From Branchiostoma floridae (taxonomy: Eukaryota > Chordata > Leptocardii > Amphioxiformes > Branchiostomatidae), in the NCBI RefSeq assembly GCF_000003815.2, contig NC_049986.1:20190052-20239503 (forward strand): 49,452 nucleotides of DNA, read 5' to 3'. Shown here piece by piece: positions 10,500 through 22,129 of the stretch (positions within the stretch are counted from its first letter, which is position 1; each line of letters begins with the position of its first letter). Both the position numbers and the translations under genes were made by a program. The notes beneath the pieces are model-generated. The model made no database searches. It saw only the letters and a program-made list of their open reading frames with translations, and was not told the DNA's origin.

Positions 10500-10555
10500 C
10501 TACGAGCCCCGTAGTGCCGCACTGGTGCCCAAAGTGCAGTGAGATATATCACCTT
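10500..10555. mobile_element. MITE family A right-end fragment
   Basis: GAGCCCCGTAGTGCCGCAC, GGTGCCC and GTGCAGTGAGATATATCACC match the right subterminal and terminal parts of the element at 25972-26221. The left half is absent. Confidence 0.65.
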
Positions 10556-11101
10556 TCGGTGTGGCGGTTCGATTTGTCGTAACTTATAACCAGCTTCATG
10601 AACTCAGAGGACGTTGAACTCACCCTGCCTCGGCTGCGTATATCATGACTGTAATATTGAACGTAAAATAGGCATGGTAACTACGCGTTCGCTGACCTTT
10701 CGCATGGATATTGTTCTACTCCAGTTAAGGATTATAAAGCATGGTTTAGAAGATTGCCAACTAGAAATCATACCGACAGGGGACACGACCCTTACTTGAC
10801 TCAGTTGCAGGCATTAGGCGCTTCTTCTATCGAGCCTTAGTATTGTATTATGCTGTTATATTGCATACAGAGTAATCTATACCCCACGAGTATTGGGTGC
10901 AATAAGATGTAAAGTGAAGAATAAGCCTTACCGCGCTCTGTTAGAAGGAGGTCAGTCAGCAGCCTTCACCTTAAAGTACCTTTCTACCGTTCCATTGTCT
11001 GTCAAAACCTAAGCGCTTTTTTATAGTTGATCAAAAAGTTTATGTTTGGACGTATTAGAATGTAGATCCTTCTTTTACTTGGCCACTCACATGTTTTCCC
11101 A
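10556..11101. other. No gene or repeat recognised
   Basis: Intergenic- or intron-like DNA. The 61-codon ORF near 10614 shows no family resemblance and lacks convincing splice context. Confidence 0.4.
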
Positions 11102-11249
11102 GTCGCTCGCTCGCTCGCTCGCTTGATTGCTCACTCACTCACTCACTCACTCACTCACTCACTCACTCACTCACTCACTCACTCACTCACTCACTCACTC
11201 ACTCACTCACTCACTCACTCACTCACTCACTCACTCACTCACTCACTCA
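11102..11249. repeat. Tetranucleotide microsatellite (TCAC)n with (GCTC)n edge
   Basis: About five GCTC units (11103-11123) are followed by about 30 perfect TCAC units (11130-11249). The length-64 ORF over it is just the repeat read as Leu-Thr-His-Ser. A tract this long and pure is probably polymorphic. Confidence 0.97.
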
Positions 11250-11769
11250 AAAGTTTTGAAACTTCTTGAAATAAGGCCAAATACAAAGCAACATCTGTTC
11301 TCTAAAGTTGAGCCACCGTGAAAAGTTTTAATACAGTCTGCTGCTGTTATTATCCAGTAAGCATCGTGACTGTTCCCTGAGAATATGAGAAAATGACATG
11401 ATGTTAGATACCACCGTGCAACGAACGGTTTGAATGGGAAAGCTGTCCTGGGTAAGTTAACTCTTGATGAATGGCTCCAGCGGCGCCGGCCTCTTTGTGC
11501 GTCATCCCCCCTTCAGGCAGTCCGGACGTCTATCAGCTAAAAATGTAATTACACTTGTGCCGCAAGGCTGCAGGAAAATCGTGGTCAAAGCTTATCCATC
11601 ATGTGCAAGACCGCAGCTTGTGCCGTTTTTCAATAACAGATTCTCGTACGTCTCCGGGCCGCCCGAGGCGGAACAACAGTCTCCGAGGTGGCCTGCAAAA
11701 CCACGATTTACGACTGGTCCATCCATATCTGTCCGGCACTTTTGAGCAGGCGAATAAAAGGGAGCCAGC
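11250..11769. other. Unassigned stretch with open frames on both strands
   Basis: From 11460 to 11770 frames are open on both strands and the DNA is relatively GC-rich. A TTTTGCAG acceptor on the minus strand near 11688 could open an exon, but two minus frames are equally open and neither is recognisable. I make no coding call. Confidence 0.3.
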
Positions 11770-12560
11770 ATGGTGTGAAGTTCAACCTTCAACTGTGCCC
11801 CTCCATCCATCATGTTCATCCAGGACCTGCCTGTCCGATGTGCAGGACTGCTCGGTGCAAATGAATACCGTGACGCGGAGAGTTTCAAACTCTGAGTTGT
11901 GAATGATAACTGCGTTTAGCCCCTGCGCTAGTTCTCCGCTGTTTACAGGATATTCAGCTGTCCCCAATTTTTCAAGAACTACACAATGAATTAAGACCAC
12001 GGTTTGCACTCATCACCGCCCCGTTACACCATAGTGAAGTTCTGTTAAGGTGTTATCTCATTGCACTTGAGGCACTGCGGGGCTCGTTCCACGATGGTGT
12101 GAAGTTCAACCTTCAACTGTGCCCCTCCATCCATCATGTTATCCCGGACCTGCCTGTCCGATGTGCAGCACGCTGTGACGCGGAGAGTTTGAAACTCAGT
12201 GGTGAATGGGAACTGATTTTAGTCCCTAGCCTGAGCTAGTTCTGCACTGTTTACAGGATATTCAGCTGTCCCCAATTCTTCAAGAACTAGAAAATCAATT
12301 AAGACCAAGGTTTGCACCTAACTCTCTGTCACACCATGGTGATTTTCGTTAAGGTGGTATCTCACTACAATTGAGACATTGGTGCGGCACTGCAGGGTCC
12401 GTTTCACGATGGTGTGAAGTTCAACCTTTAACTGTGCCCCTCCATCCATCAACCTTATCCCGGACCTGCCTGTCAGATCTGCAGCATTGCTCAGTGTAAG
12501 TGCACGCTGTGACAAGGAGAGTTTGAAACTGAGTTGTGAGGTGGAACTGCTTCTAGCTGC
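11770..12560. repeat. Tandem array, about 2.5 units of 315-324 bp, carrying MITE ends
   Basis: Units start at about 11770, 12094 and 12409 with ATGGTGTGAAGTTCAACC, followed by AACTGTGCCCCTCCATCCATC. Units 1 and 2 also share TTTACAGGATATTCAGCTGT. Between units, at about 12048-12090 and 12352-12405, sit truncated left ends of MITE family A (GGTGNTATCTCANT-type, then GCACTGCNGGG). The MITE end is therefore part of the amplified unit. Confidence 0.85.
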
Positions 12561-12639
12561 TACACTAAGAGCCCAGTTATGGTCTGTAAGCGACAAATGT
12601 GATAGCATGTCTTCTAAGAAATAGCCAACACTGGTATTC

Positions 12640-12760
12640 GAGTTGCCTTTTAAAAAATACTATTTATCACTATCTGTTGTCACGTATGTTCCCTAAATTT
12701 CTATCATGTACTTGCAATTAGCCCCCGGGAAGGAACTTGCAAATAAACTTTCATTATCTA
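12640..12760 (+). mobile_element. LINE 3'-end fragment
   Basis: The core TGCAATTAGCCCCCGGGAAG is followed by a TTGCAAATAAAC polyadenylation-type end (AATAAA at about 12740). It matches the block at 413-450 and resembles the 3' tail at 48790-48870. No reverse-transcriptase remnant is seen upstream. Confidence 0.45.
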
Positions 12761-14817
12761 AAGACTTAAAGATGCTGCGTGGCCCGTTGATACATTTTGT
12801 TTCACAATTGTAGCTGTCAAATTTTCATCTGTCAAAACGAGAATCCATCGCCATCTACTATCAAATGGATTGGAAACTTTGTTGACGTCACCTTTACGAT
12901 GACCCAAGATATCTTCCATTCACTTAAATTTTGTTGAATTACCTTCTGCCAAGAAACTTCGCCCTAAGCAATACGCTAACCTTATTCTTTCCATAATAGT
13001 TAGCCGGCTGTATCAGAAATACCGCAGCTACGCATAACAAATCCTTCATGTACCGTATTGATGCCGTAAAGCATCTAATCTTGTACACATCACACTTTCC
13101 TGTTTCCTGTGCTAAAACCTACCCTATAACGGTACTTTGCCTTTGATGGAAATTTATGCCAATAGACGCAATATTCCGTAGACTCGGAACATCAATATAT
13201 TTTATCTGATCTTCCTGCAGCGCCGATAACTGTCAGATGTATTCAGCATCGTTCCATCACACTTTTAGGCAAAACGGAAAATTGATAGACCCCTACCTTC
13301 TAAAAGGTTGCCATAAAGATCCGCCAGAGGTTTTTGTAGATCAAAGAGAAGATTAAGAACCACGTCACAACTTGCTTACGCCAAGATTGATATCTAGCAC
13401 GGTTAGTTTTCTTCTTTGCTTTTATCCAATCACCAAGGGCGTTGTGTCGAGACTAAACTCTCATCTAGCGTAGCCCATTTGGAGCGCCGCAGTTTGCATC
13501 ACTGTAGAAAGGTTGGAGAAGAATGATTCGTCCCATAGAGGATCTATGTGCATATGTGACAGGATTAGGGGTGGGTACCGGTACAGAAAATTCAGGTACA
13601 GGTACGGTCAAGGTTAGGATCTAAACCTGGACTTAATTATCTGTGAGCTTATTTTACTCCAAACAATGGTTTTTGTTAGGTGGAGTATCCGACGTCTAGT
13701 GGCGTTCTTAAACCTTTCTTCATACAAACAACACTACATGCCTCATTTTAATGAAAAGATAAGACTTCATTTTCTGTTGCTCCTACTTCCCGTATCATGC
13801 GAAATTATATCTTAGCCTACGGTGATATTTATTTCCTGCTCGCCAATTCTGTAACTATATGTCCACGATTCTGAATCGGAAATAGCCTGTTTCCATCAAA
13901 GAAGCTATGGAAAGATAAGGTTTCGATTCCATTTGATAGAAGTCCACTGCGATATCGGCTCCATTTTGTACGCAGAATATGAATGGTCGTCATAACCAAT
14001 AGGATATAGCCATTGCATGATCTGACTTTTATGATTGAGTTTCACACGACATCAATCATTGCCAAGCAGTATCAGACTTCTGGATTTGCAGGTTTCAGTA
14101 GATTTCATGCTGTTCTGGTCAGGCGCTTCTTTCGTACAGCGTTTCTGTTATTGCTAAACGAATTGGCGTGAAGGACGGAGCGAATCCATTGCCAAGATGT
14201 GATAACTTCACGCCAGGTTGAAGCTTCGCCGTCATAAATGTTACGAGGGTATTACATGTAGTCCTCTTCCATCAAAACTGCTTCGCCCCATGAGACTCAC
14301 GTACCTATTTATAGTACAGTATTCTGCCGGTGAACTGGAGAAGGCTTCAACTATCTTTAGACTTGAAAGCTCTGGGTGTAAGTGTAATGCCACCTACCAC
14401 CGTCACTAGTCAATCCTTACAAAAGCGTTTGCGTAGAAAATATGGAAAGGCGGGGAAGTGCAAAATACTGCATTAAACGCATAAAGCAAATGCTATTTGA
14501 CGTATCTTGTTACCTGGTTGTCTAACTTTCATCGACGTATTCCAGTATTCGCAAAATTTAATTGTCACTATTACAAGTCATCAAAAACACAGATTATTTC
14601 ATTAAATATCAAAAGCTTCAGCGTGATGAAATTGACGTTGTTATCATTTCCCTGTACCACTGTCTTCAAAATACATTGCTATCATCCCCATATTAGCATA
14701 TTTCAGTTATTTGAGGTCCTCAACCTCACATCATAAGCTTCGATCGGTTCGGTGCAATGAACTTGAGATTGATAACATATTTCCCAGTATAATTCACCTC
14801 TCGAAGGAGCCATGTAA
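12761..14817. other. Mostly unrecognised DNA
   Basis: A hAT-like terminus fragment starts at 13565. Otherwise no exon, RNA gene or repeat could be supported. The ORFs at 14218, 14497 and 14711 look like chance frames. Confidence 0.35.
13565..13720. mobile_element. One-ended copy of the hAT-like MITE
   Basis: It starts TAGGGGTGGGTACCGGTACA and continues with GAAAATTCAGG and a TTAGGTGGAGTAT-type block. This parallels the first 140 bp of the element at 19527-19928 (TAGGGATGGGTACCGG, GAAAATTCAG, TTGGTGGAGTATTAGAC). The right terminus was not found. Confidence 0.6.
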
Positions 14818-14819
14818 AT

Positions 14820-15053
14820 ACCGCCTTTCCACCAGGACGGTGCTCTCGCCGCGCTCTATCTGCGACCAAAAATTTGACAGATCGCCCAACGAATAGTATA
14901 GAAAGGAAACGAATTGTTTTACACTTTGCTGTGTTTTATTGTCCTCTAAGTGTCACTTTTACATCTTTATGATATACCCAGTATGAAATCAAAGGTTACA
15001 TATCCTATTTAGGTCACAGTGAGAGCGCAGCGCGATCGCCGTCAAGTGGAAGG
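14820..15053 (-). mobile_element. MITE family B, inverted copy
   Basis: Read in reverse orientation relative to the copy at 6284. It has CCGCCTTTCCACCAGGACGG at the left, GAACGAATTGT-type and TTTGCTGTGTTTTATTGTCCTC interior, and GCGATCGCCGTCAAGTGGAA at the right. It directly abuts a second copy in the opposite orientation. Confidence 0.8.
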
Positions 15054-15056
15054 GGC

Positions 15057-15286
15057 TAGCCGGCGATCGCACTGCGCTCTAACTGCGACCTAATTAGGAT
15101 ACGTGTAACCTTTGATTTCATACTAGGTATATCAGACAGAATGTAAAAATGTGGCCGAGAAGACAACAAAACGCACAAAGTTTAAAAAGATTCGTTTCTT
15201 TTCTATACAATTCGTTGAGCGATCTATCAAATTTTAGGTCGCAGAGAGAGCGCGGCGAGAGCGCCGTCTAGTGGAAAGGGAGCCTA
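15057..15286 (+). mobile_element. MITE family B, direct copy, outer left end missing
   Basis: It begins at CGGCGATCGCACTGCGCTC, lacking the outer CCCTTTCCACT seen in complete copies. It continues with GAGAAGACAACAAAACGC and ACAATTCGTTGAGCGATCT, and ends GCCGTCTAGTGGAAAGGGAG. With the neighbour at 14820-15053 it makes a composite inverted pair about 465 bp long. Confidence 0.8.
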
Positions 15287-15289
15287 ACC

Positions 15290-18200
15290 GTGGGTGGGAG
15301 GGACTGGACTCGTCTGTCACTGCAGTGACGCGTGCGGGTCTCCCCGCCCGGGTATGACAGATTTATTTTCTCCAGTCGATCGAATGAAACGGATCAGAGC
15401 CAGGCGCCAGAAAATGACATGTCTCTGTGAGCGGAACATACTCTCTTCATAGCTATGGCTTAACTGTCTGAATACGGTGTATACCGTATATTATATCAAT
15501 GGCCTTGGACTTGCGTTTAAATGGGGGGATGGCATCTACCTTGTAGTCTATTACACTCAGTGAGTTAAGACACTTTTCGCCCTTCTGCCTAATTAACTGA
15601 TCCACCAACTTTGATGTGCTGTAGAAAGTTACTGGGCTAGTATTTTTCAGAATTTTCAACAGGAACTGGATCCACAAACCCATAGCATATTTTCAGACCA
15701 TATGGATTCCATAAAAGACTCACTGATATTAAAATATGAATATCATAAGCACAGCTAGATTTTATCCATTATAGGCCCTCGGCGCAACACCCCAGAACAT
15801 ATTTTTGACACAAAAGTGGTATGTATGTTTTCAGCAAAGAGCACTCTATAATGTTCAGGGGGTCCCAGCCCCACTAGTATGATTATAACACAAATATTCT
15901 TTAATATGTTCAAAATATTTTCAAAATTGGCATAAGTGAAATATTCATGGCAGCCTGACAGGGAAGTGGTAATACGCACAACCATGGGACCACCTGAAGA
16001 TTAAAGTACAACTTGTCTACTTACCCGGCATGTCTTTTGCGACAAATAAGAACATTGCATATGGTTGCGCCTTTAAGAAAAAGATAAGATGACAAAATTG
16101 CAACTTTTGGCCATTCCAAGCATGAAATGTGATCTCTTTGTTTGGATAGAGGGACAATATGGCTAATTAATTTGTTGACTTAGTACCAGACAGCAGGGTA
16201 CTAGTCTACCTGAGGAGAACAATGGGTGAGCCCACAGCTTTCACACCTTTACCTGCCAAGCCAGACAGCCAGCTTGGGTTCTGTTGATCAATGATAAACA
16301 AACTTTCAAGCATTAAAGTATTACTCACATAATTATATAGCAGAAATCCAAGAAAATTGGATTGAAACAATTTCACCTGTCTATCCAATCAACAGTCAAT
16401 GCACTTGGCTGAGAGGAAACTGACCCTAGGGATAACCCACATTTGGTCTTAATCAAAATCTGTCTGACTTAGTGGCCAAAATAATGACTGTGACAGTCTA
16501 GCATTTATTCCTCACCCCTCACAAATGTTTGCATGTATAATCATAGTTGTCAATGATTGCTCATATTGTGCAGGGCTAGGTGTTCTAAGGAAAATTGAAA
16601 TTGCCTGCATATAAGGATGTGGGAGAAGGCGGCAGTATGAAATAGGGAACAAATTTGATAAACATAGATTTGTAAATACACATTGCATGCAAAAGCAAAA
16701 TTGAAATAGATTAGGGATGCATATACTACCATCTATTTGTCTGATTTGTTAATCATTCAACTACATATAGCTTCAGATTACAGTAATGCTGAATGTCCTT
16801 CTCATTTCAGCAATGTACAATTCCTAACCTAACAATTGTATAGTTCTTGAGCATACTGCCTGGCTATAGACATAATGCATTATGATATTTCCTGTAACAT
16901 TACTCACTTAAAAGCAATGAGGTAGAAAGAATCAACCTCCTTGAATCTTTGGGGGAAACATGGTCAACTTGTTTGGCATTTTCTTGACTTTAGAAATTGA
17001 AAGACAAAGCATGTTTTCTTGATCAAGTTATTGTAGATTAAAAGAATGTAGAGAAACAGTAGCACCAGGGAATCTTGTACTAGTAATTAGTCTGGTGGAT
17101 AACAGCAGAAGTAATACTTTCTTGAAAAGTTCTAAAAATTTCAATTTCTTCTTCTGGTGGATCTGACCTAGAACATTAGCTAAAAGTGTACCTACAACAG
17201 TGAACTCAATCTCTGAAAAAAGGGTTTACTTAGCCCCGGTAAGACTTGGGGAGGGGGGCATTTATTTGAAAACAGTTTCTTGTTTTATTCAGTCGAAATC
17301 AGATCTTGTCAAAACTTGTCAAAATTGGTGGGATACGAACGACGGAAGCTGGGCACTGTATTAAATCAGCTGTACTGTATCCATTTTCAAGGTACTCATG
17401 ATAACAGCATAATTCAAACAGTGGCATTCACACTATTTCTAACACACTGAAAACACTACACCCAATACACACCCTGCTTGCCTTCCTAGACAGTACCCCT
17501 ACAGGGTGCCAGGTAATGTCTCACCTGGCCAGGTGGCACCCCTCCCGGAATGTTTTCACACTAGGTGGGGAGGGGGCTATTATCGAACAATGGGGGAAAT
17601 CTGGGAAACTTGGGGTCAAAGGTGGTCGCTATGTGTTGCTAGGGGAGCCAACACCCACTTTGCTGGGGGTCTTCAAAGTGTCTTAACCCTCTGAGCACAA
17701 CATACGGTGCTTAAGCTGGCTAAGTCACGGCGCTATTTATTCTATTTAGTTAAGACTTCAGCCTTCTTGGAAGGGATCTTGGGAGGAAACGTGCTTACTA
17801 AGGCGTCAGTGTGGCTCAGAGACAATCCTTACCATTACACGGTAGCTCAAGTACGTCCAGGCCTGAATCAATCTGGTTTTTGAACAGAATGAGTTCTACC
17901 CGCTTCTGGCAGTCGTCAATGGAAGACAAAAACAACTACGTGACTGCAATACTGCTAGCTATGTTTTTTGCCTATAGGCCTCCAGAGAATGGGAGCTTCT
18001 AGCATTCCAATATTAACCGTCTAGATGATGCATGTGTACTTCTCTGTAGTTGAGACGCATATTGGTTTATATTGCCGGAGGGATAGATAGTTCCCATAGG
18101 ATAGACATCATTTGCAAGGCTATTATTTTATCATGTCTGTTAGGAGGTGCTTAAGAACCAGATGATCACCAACTCAAACTGCAAGATGAACAGATATATT

Positions 18201-18783
18201 GTCATAAGAAAAAATGACGGAACTCATAATTAGACCCACTCGATTGTAATACAATATCAATGATTTAGGGTAGCTCTTATTGTTCTAGAAATTAGGATGC
18301 CAATTTCTTTCTATATTCATAATCTGCATATGTATACTAAGTTTGATACTTGTTTTAGTAATTAGGATGATAAGTTTGTTTCTTCTTCTTTTTTTGCCAT
18401 ACAATGTACCGTGTACGATCGTTGCACAATAAAGTTCTTCTATAAAAGCACGCTGCTGGAAAACGTTAAGAAAAAAATCTGACATAATAATGCAAACTGA
18501 ATGTAATATTACTGTTTAAGTCTACTGATACAATAAATTAAATGGAATCTGCTTAATATGTTGAAATACATTGAGTTAACTTGATTTTATTCAGGTACGT
18601 TAGCTCATATCAACATAATACTTCACTCCCTTACAAATAGACTTACACTTAAAAGTTTATGCACATGAAACGTGTAGTTGCAGATTAAAAAAGAATTGTC
18701 TCATTTGAACAGCAGCTTACAACATTCTAACGCCTAGCTTCAAACGTTCTTGTTGTATGCTGAAAAGACTTGATGGATCTGTT
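15290..18783. other. AT-rich, mostly unique DNA; no confident exon
   Basis: This 3.5 kb lacks the MITEs and tandem units common elsewhere. Several small stretches on the minus strand have splice-like borders, for example 16070-16025 between TTAAAG and GTAAGT. They are too short to judge and their phases could not be chained. An ORF at 15683-15453 (minus) and one at 17506-17694 (plus) are unrecognised. A low-repeat host-gene intron or intergenic region is the simplest reading. Confidence 0.35.
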
Positions 18784-19080
18784 TTAGAGGCCATTCAATG
18801 TTTGGCGCTGTTGGTGTGATAAGCGATAAACGCTATCCCGTATATAGGTACCTCCCCCGTGGCCCTCTATTCTGGCCATCGTTCTTTCTGACTGAGAAAT
18901 GAGAACATTTCCTCTTTCCATGTAAGAGATCACGACTGGCCACCAGTTTGATCCACGTCTCCCATCTATTACATGTATTCGATCCATCATGGTACTTCGT
19001 ACTTCAGAAGAAGTCATAAACTTGTCCGAGCCGTAAGGCCATGTTGATTTCATTGTATGGATGACATCCAAATTCAAAAC
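18784..19080 (-). CDS. Candidate terminal exon of an unrecognised gene
   Basis: On the minus strand a pyrimidine-rich tract ends in CTCGCATCAG at 19081, followed by a 98-codon frame (phase 0 start) to TAA at 18784. An AATAAA on the minus strand at 18591-18586, about 190 nt past the stop, would suit a 3' UTR. The peptide has no low-complexity bias and includes SNWWPVVISYMERGN and ARIEGHGGGTYIRDSVYRL. I do not recognise its family. An upstream minus-strand ORF at 20328-19993 might hold an earlier exon, but no donor/acceptor chain was established. Spurious ORF not excluded. Confidence 0.35.
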   Translation of the reverse strand, partial: VLNLDVIHTMKSTWPYGSDKFMTSSEVRSTMMDRIHVIDGRRGSNWWPVVISYMERGNVLISQSERTMARIEGHGGGTYIRDSVYRLSHQQRQTLNGL

Positions 19081-19526
19081 CTGATGCGAGTGTGCGAATA
19101 AAATAAAAATTGACAAAAAATCGTTGCCTACCTGATGAAATCTAATTGGTCAGGAAGGTTGAACGAATGAATGAACAGACAGAATATAGTGTACCGAACA
19201 ATAGATTCTTTATTTTTGTTCTTTCACATCTTCGTTGACAGTGTAATGCCTAATGGCAATAGTATACGTCTTTTATATATGTTTGATATTTGTTTTTGCA
19301 TATATCTGCTTAATTTAAAGTTTCTTTGTACGATATAGAGTATGATTGAAAACTTTTTTTTTAATTATTGGAAACGGCTGAAAAAAATGATGCGCTCGCG
19401 GTTGCCATCTATACAATCAAATCAACATGGCCTAAATGGTTTGGCCGGTCCCAAACATGACGTGACGGATGGTTGTGTGCAGGGTTGGAGGTGGTCTCAC
19501 GGTCTGACCACGCACGCCGCCCAGAC

Positions 19527-19928
19527 TAGGGATGGGTACCGGAACAGAAAATTCAGCTCCAGGTCCGGACCTGAACCTGGACCTGATTCAGTATGAATCA
19601 TACCAATGGTCCATTTCACTACAAAGAAATCTGTTTGGTGGAGTATTAGACTTACACTGGCGTTTTAAAATCCTTCAACGCTAACTGCACCTGTACGATT
19701 GGCTGTAAAACTTGGTAGAAATTACTTTAAACTCTACTCTACTTCACTCTTGTTATTTCCTTCCACCTGCAAGCGCTAAAACGTGTCACTGCCTGATACG
19801 ATAATCTGTTAATTTTCTAATCGGTCCAACATCCGGCTCACCTAATTTTTTCAAGTCCGGTTTTTCTGGACCGGTCCAATAAGAAAAACCGGTTTTGTAC
19901 CGTTACGTTGTACCGATACCCAGCCCTA
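19527..19928. mobile_element. hAT-like MITE with 8-bp target duplication
   Basis: The left terminus TAGGGATGGGTACCGG and the reverse complement of the right terminus, TAGGGCTGGGTATCGG, are imperfect inverted repeats. The flanks are GCCCAGAC (19519-19526) and GCCCCGAC (19929-19936), 7 of 8 bases identical. An 8-bp duplication and a TAGGG-type terminus are hAT features. The 402-bp interior has repeated CCGGTCC/GGACCGG words and no transposase. Confidence 0.8.
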
Positions 19929-20339
19929 GCCCCGACCAATCCGAGACCACAGATGACGTATTGATATCAGCGCCCTGATGGTATCGTATTCCCTAGGACA
20001 ATCCCACGGGTGTGGTGTTATCAGTATTGCATATACCACCCACGTAACCTGAAACCACCCAGCCATCGAGAAAGGTGACATCAAAGTCGCCCTTGGTGTC
20101 CAATGGGATTCTGTCTTCCCACGGTGCATAAATGCATGGAACGATTTTCGTTGAGCGCATGGATAGATTTTTGCATGTGTAATGTCGACTGACGCAAGGT
20201 GAAGGCCGTGTAAATCTTATACTACGCGTAATTTTCAGGAAGCTGTAAAATTTCATTGTCAAGACAATAAGAATTTGCTTGCTCATCAATACAGCCACTT
20301 TGGTGTCAAGAAGCTGTGTAAAAGTCATTATAACTTTTA

Positions 20340-21060
20340 CTACACTGGCCCTCGTGTTTTTTTAAATCGATGCCTCTGTTTAAGTTAGTTACTGTGTAAC
20401 TGTTGGATTTAAACTGTCTATAATTGTAATGTAGAGCCGTAATGATAATAGACACTGAGTGCGTCGTTTACGAAGATAAGAATGTATGTAGTTCTCAATG
20501 ATAACCTTCTCCACATGTGTCTCTTTGTAACGCAGCAGATGTAGCACTTTACACATGTATGTCTTTCTGCATGTTTGCCAGAAATTTTGTGATAAATCAT
20601 AAGACATTCCTTCTGATATTTGCTCTGTGGCTTCTCTACAGTATCATGGGGACCATTGTAGCGTAAATAATCATGCAGATATCTAAAGCAGCTAACTTTA
20701 TACATTACGCCTCAGAGTGGTGCTAATGCTTATATGTTTTCTTTCCCCTATTAAGAGTCCCTGCTATAAACACTAGCTATTCCTTTCCTCTTTCCTTTTA
20801 CCTGATGTCTTATTCATACCTTACAAACCAGAGGACGTGAGGTATGCAGATTGAGAATCGCCTCCCAGACGAATCCAGTCCTTGACAAGTACGCGCTTGA
20901 AAGCTCGCACATAGCTTATCACTCCTATCGGCGTTTCCAACTGAAAGACTTAGTAGATAATGTAAAGTCTTTTCCCCAGAGAGAAAGAGAGTTGTTGAGC
21001 TGTGGAGCGCCCATAATGGATGGCACAGATAGGGGAATCCGGTTCGTCGCCCCTTGATAA
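20340..21060. other. No gene recognised
   Basis: ORFs at 20389-20705 (minus) and 20851-21057 (plus) were inspected and resemble no known family. The latter runs up to the tandem array at 21064. No splice chain is apparent. Confidence 0.35.
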
Positions 21061-21063
21061 GAT

Positions 21064-21957
21064 TTTCGACAGCGGGCTTAAGTCTGAATATTGGATCTGC
21101 CCTAGATACTAGACGAGACGTCTGTCTTTGCCTGTAGGTTCACAATTGTTGGTACAAGCCGCTGTGGGAAGGACAGGAATTAAAGCCGTGAGGAAAATTG
21201 ACTTACGGCAGTTAAGGCAGATTATCAAAGATTTGTCGGGTAATGTGACCAGTTACGTCCAGTAGGTGACATCGCAGGCACGTATACGTATACGTTTACG
21301 TGGCTAAAGTAATGGATAAATGGGTTAAATGCATTTGGACACAGACGGGGGACATTATATGCTTTTTTTCGACAGCGGGGCTTAAGTCTGAATATTGGAT
21401 CTGCCCTAGATACTAGACCAGACGTCTGTCTTCGCCTAAAAGTTCACATGTGTTGGTACAAGACGCTGTGGGAAGGGTAAGAATTAAAGCCGTTAGGAAA
21501 ATTGACTAACGGTAGTTTGGGCAGATTATCAAAGATTTGTCGGGTAATGTGACCAGTTACGTCCAGTAGGTGATATCGCTGGCACGTATACGTTTACGTG
21601 GCTAAAGTAATGGAAAAATGGGTAAAATGCATTTGGACACAGACGGGAGACGCTATATGCTTTTTGTCGACAGCGGGGCTTAAGTCTGAATATTGGATCT
21701 GCCCTAGATACCAGACGAGACGTCTGTCTCCGCCTGAAGGTTCACTTGTGTTGGTACAAGACGCTGTGGGAAGGACAAGAATTAAAGCCGTTAGGAAAAT
21801 TGACTTACGGCAGTTTGGGCAGATTATCAAAAATTTGTCGGGTAATGTGACCCATTACGTCCTGCACGTAATATCATGTGCACGTATACTAGCCCCATGT
21901 AATGGTAAAATGGGTTAAATGCATTAGGACATAGACGGGGGACGCTACAGGCTTTCT
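21064..21957. repeat. Tandem array, three units of about 300 bp
   Basis: Units start at about 21064, 21368 and 21666 with TCGACAGCGG, then GCTTAAGTCTGAATATTGGA. Each contains TTAGGAAAATTGACT-type sequence, GTCGGGTAATGTGACC and GGGTTAAATGCATT-type ends. Units 1 and 2 share GTGACCAGTTACGTCCAGTAGG. The third has diverged there to GTGACCCATTACGTCC. Confidence 0.9.
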
Positions 21958-22013
21958 ATTACGTCGGACCCATTGCTTGAGTCACGTGTCCGCGTGCCGG
22001 ACGTAATGGGTCA
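21848..22013. repeat. Perfect 15-bp inverted repeat across the array edge
   Basis: TGACCCATTACGTCC (21848-21862) and its exact reverse complement (21999-22013) enclose about 136 bp including CACGTG. The left arm lies in the diverged part of the third array unit. It could be an insertion, or the product of a template switch. Confidence 0.7.
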
Positions 22014-22129
22014 TTCTCAGTGCGGAAGGCTGGAAATTTGTCCCAAAAGTTTGGTTAATCCAATCATTCCTTCCAGTATCTGATGATGTATTTGGTATCG
22101 GTGCTTGACTCGACAAATGCAGACAGTTT

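Noticed and set aside
11127-11321. 64-codon ORF of Leu-Thr-His-Ser repeats
   Set aside because: It is the (TCAC)n microsatellite read as protein.
16025-16070. 46-bp minus-strand mini-exon between TTAAAG and GTAAGT
   Set aside because: Too short to judge: more than one frame is open and no neighbouring exon in matching phase could be chained.
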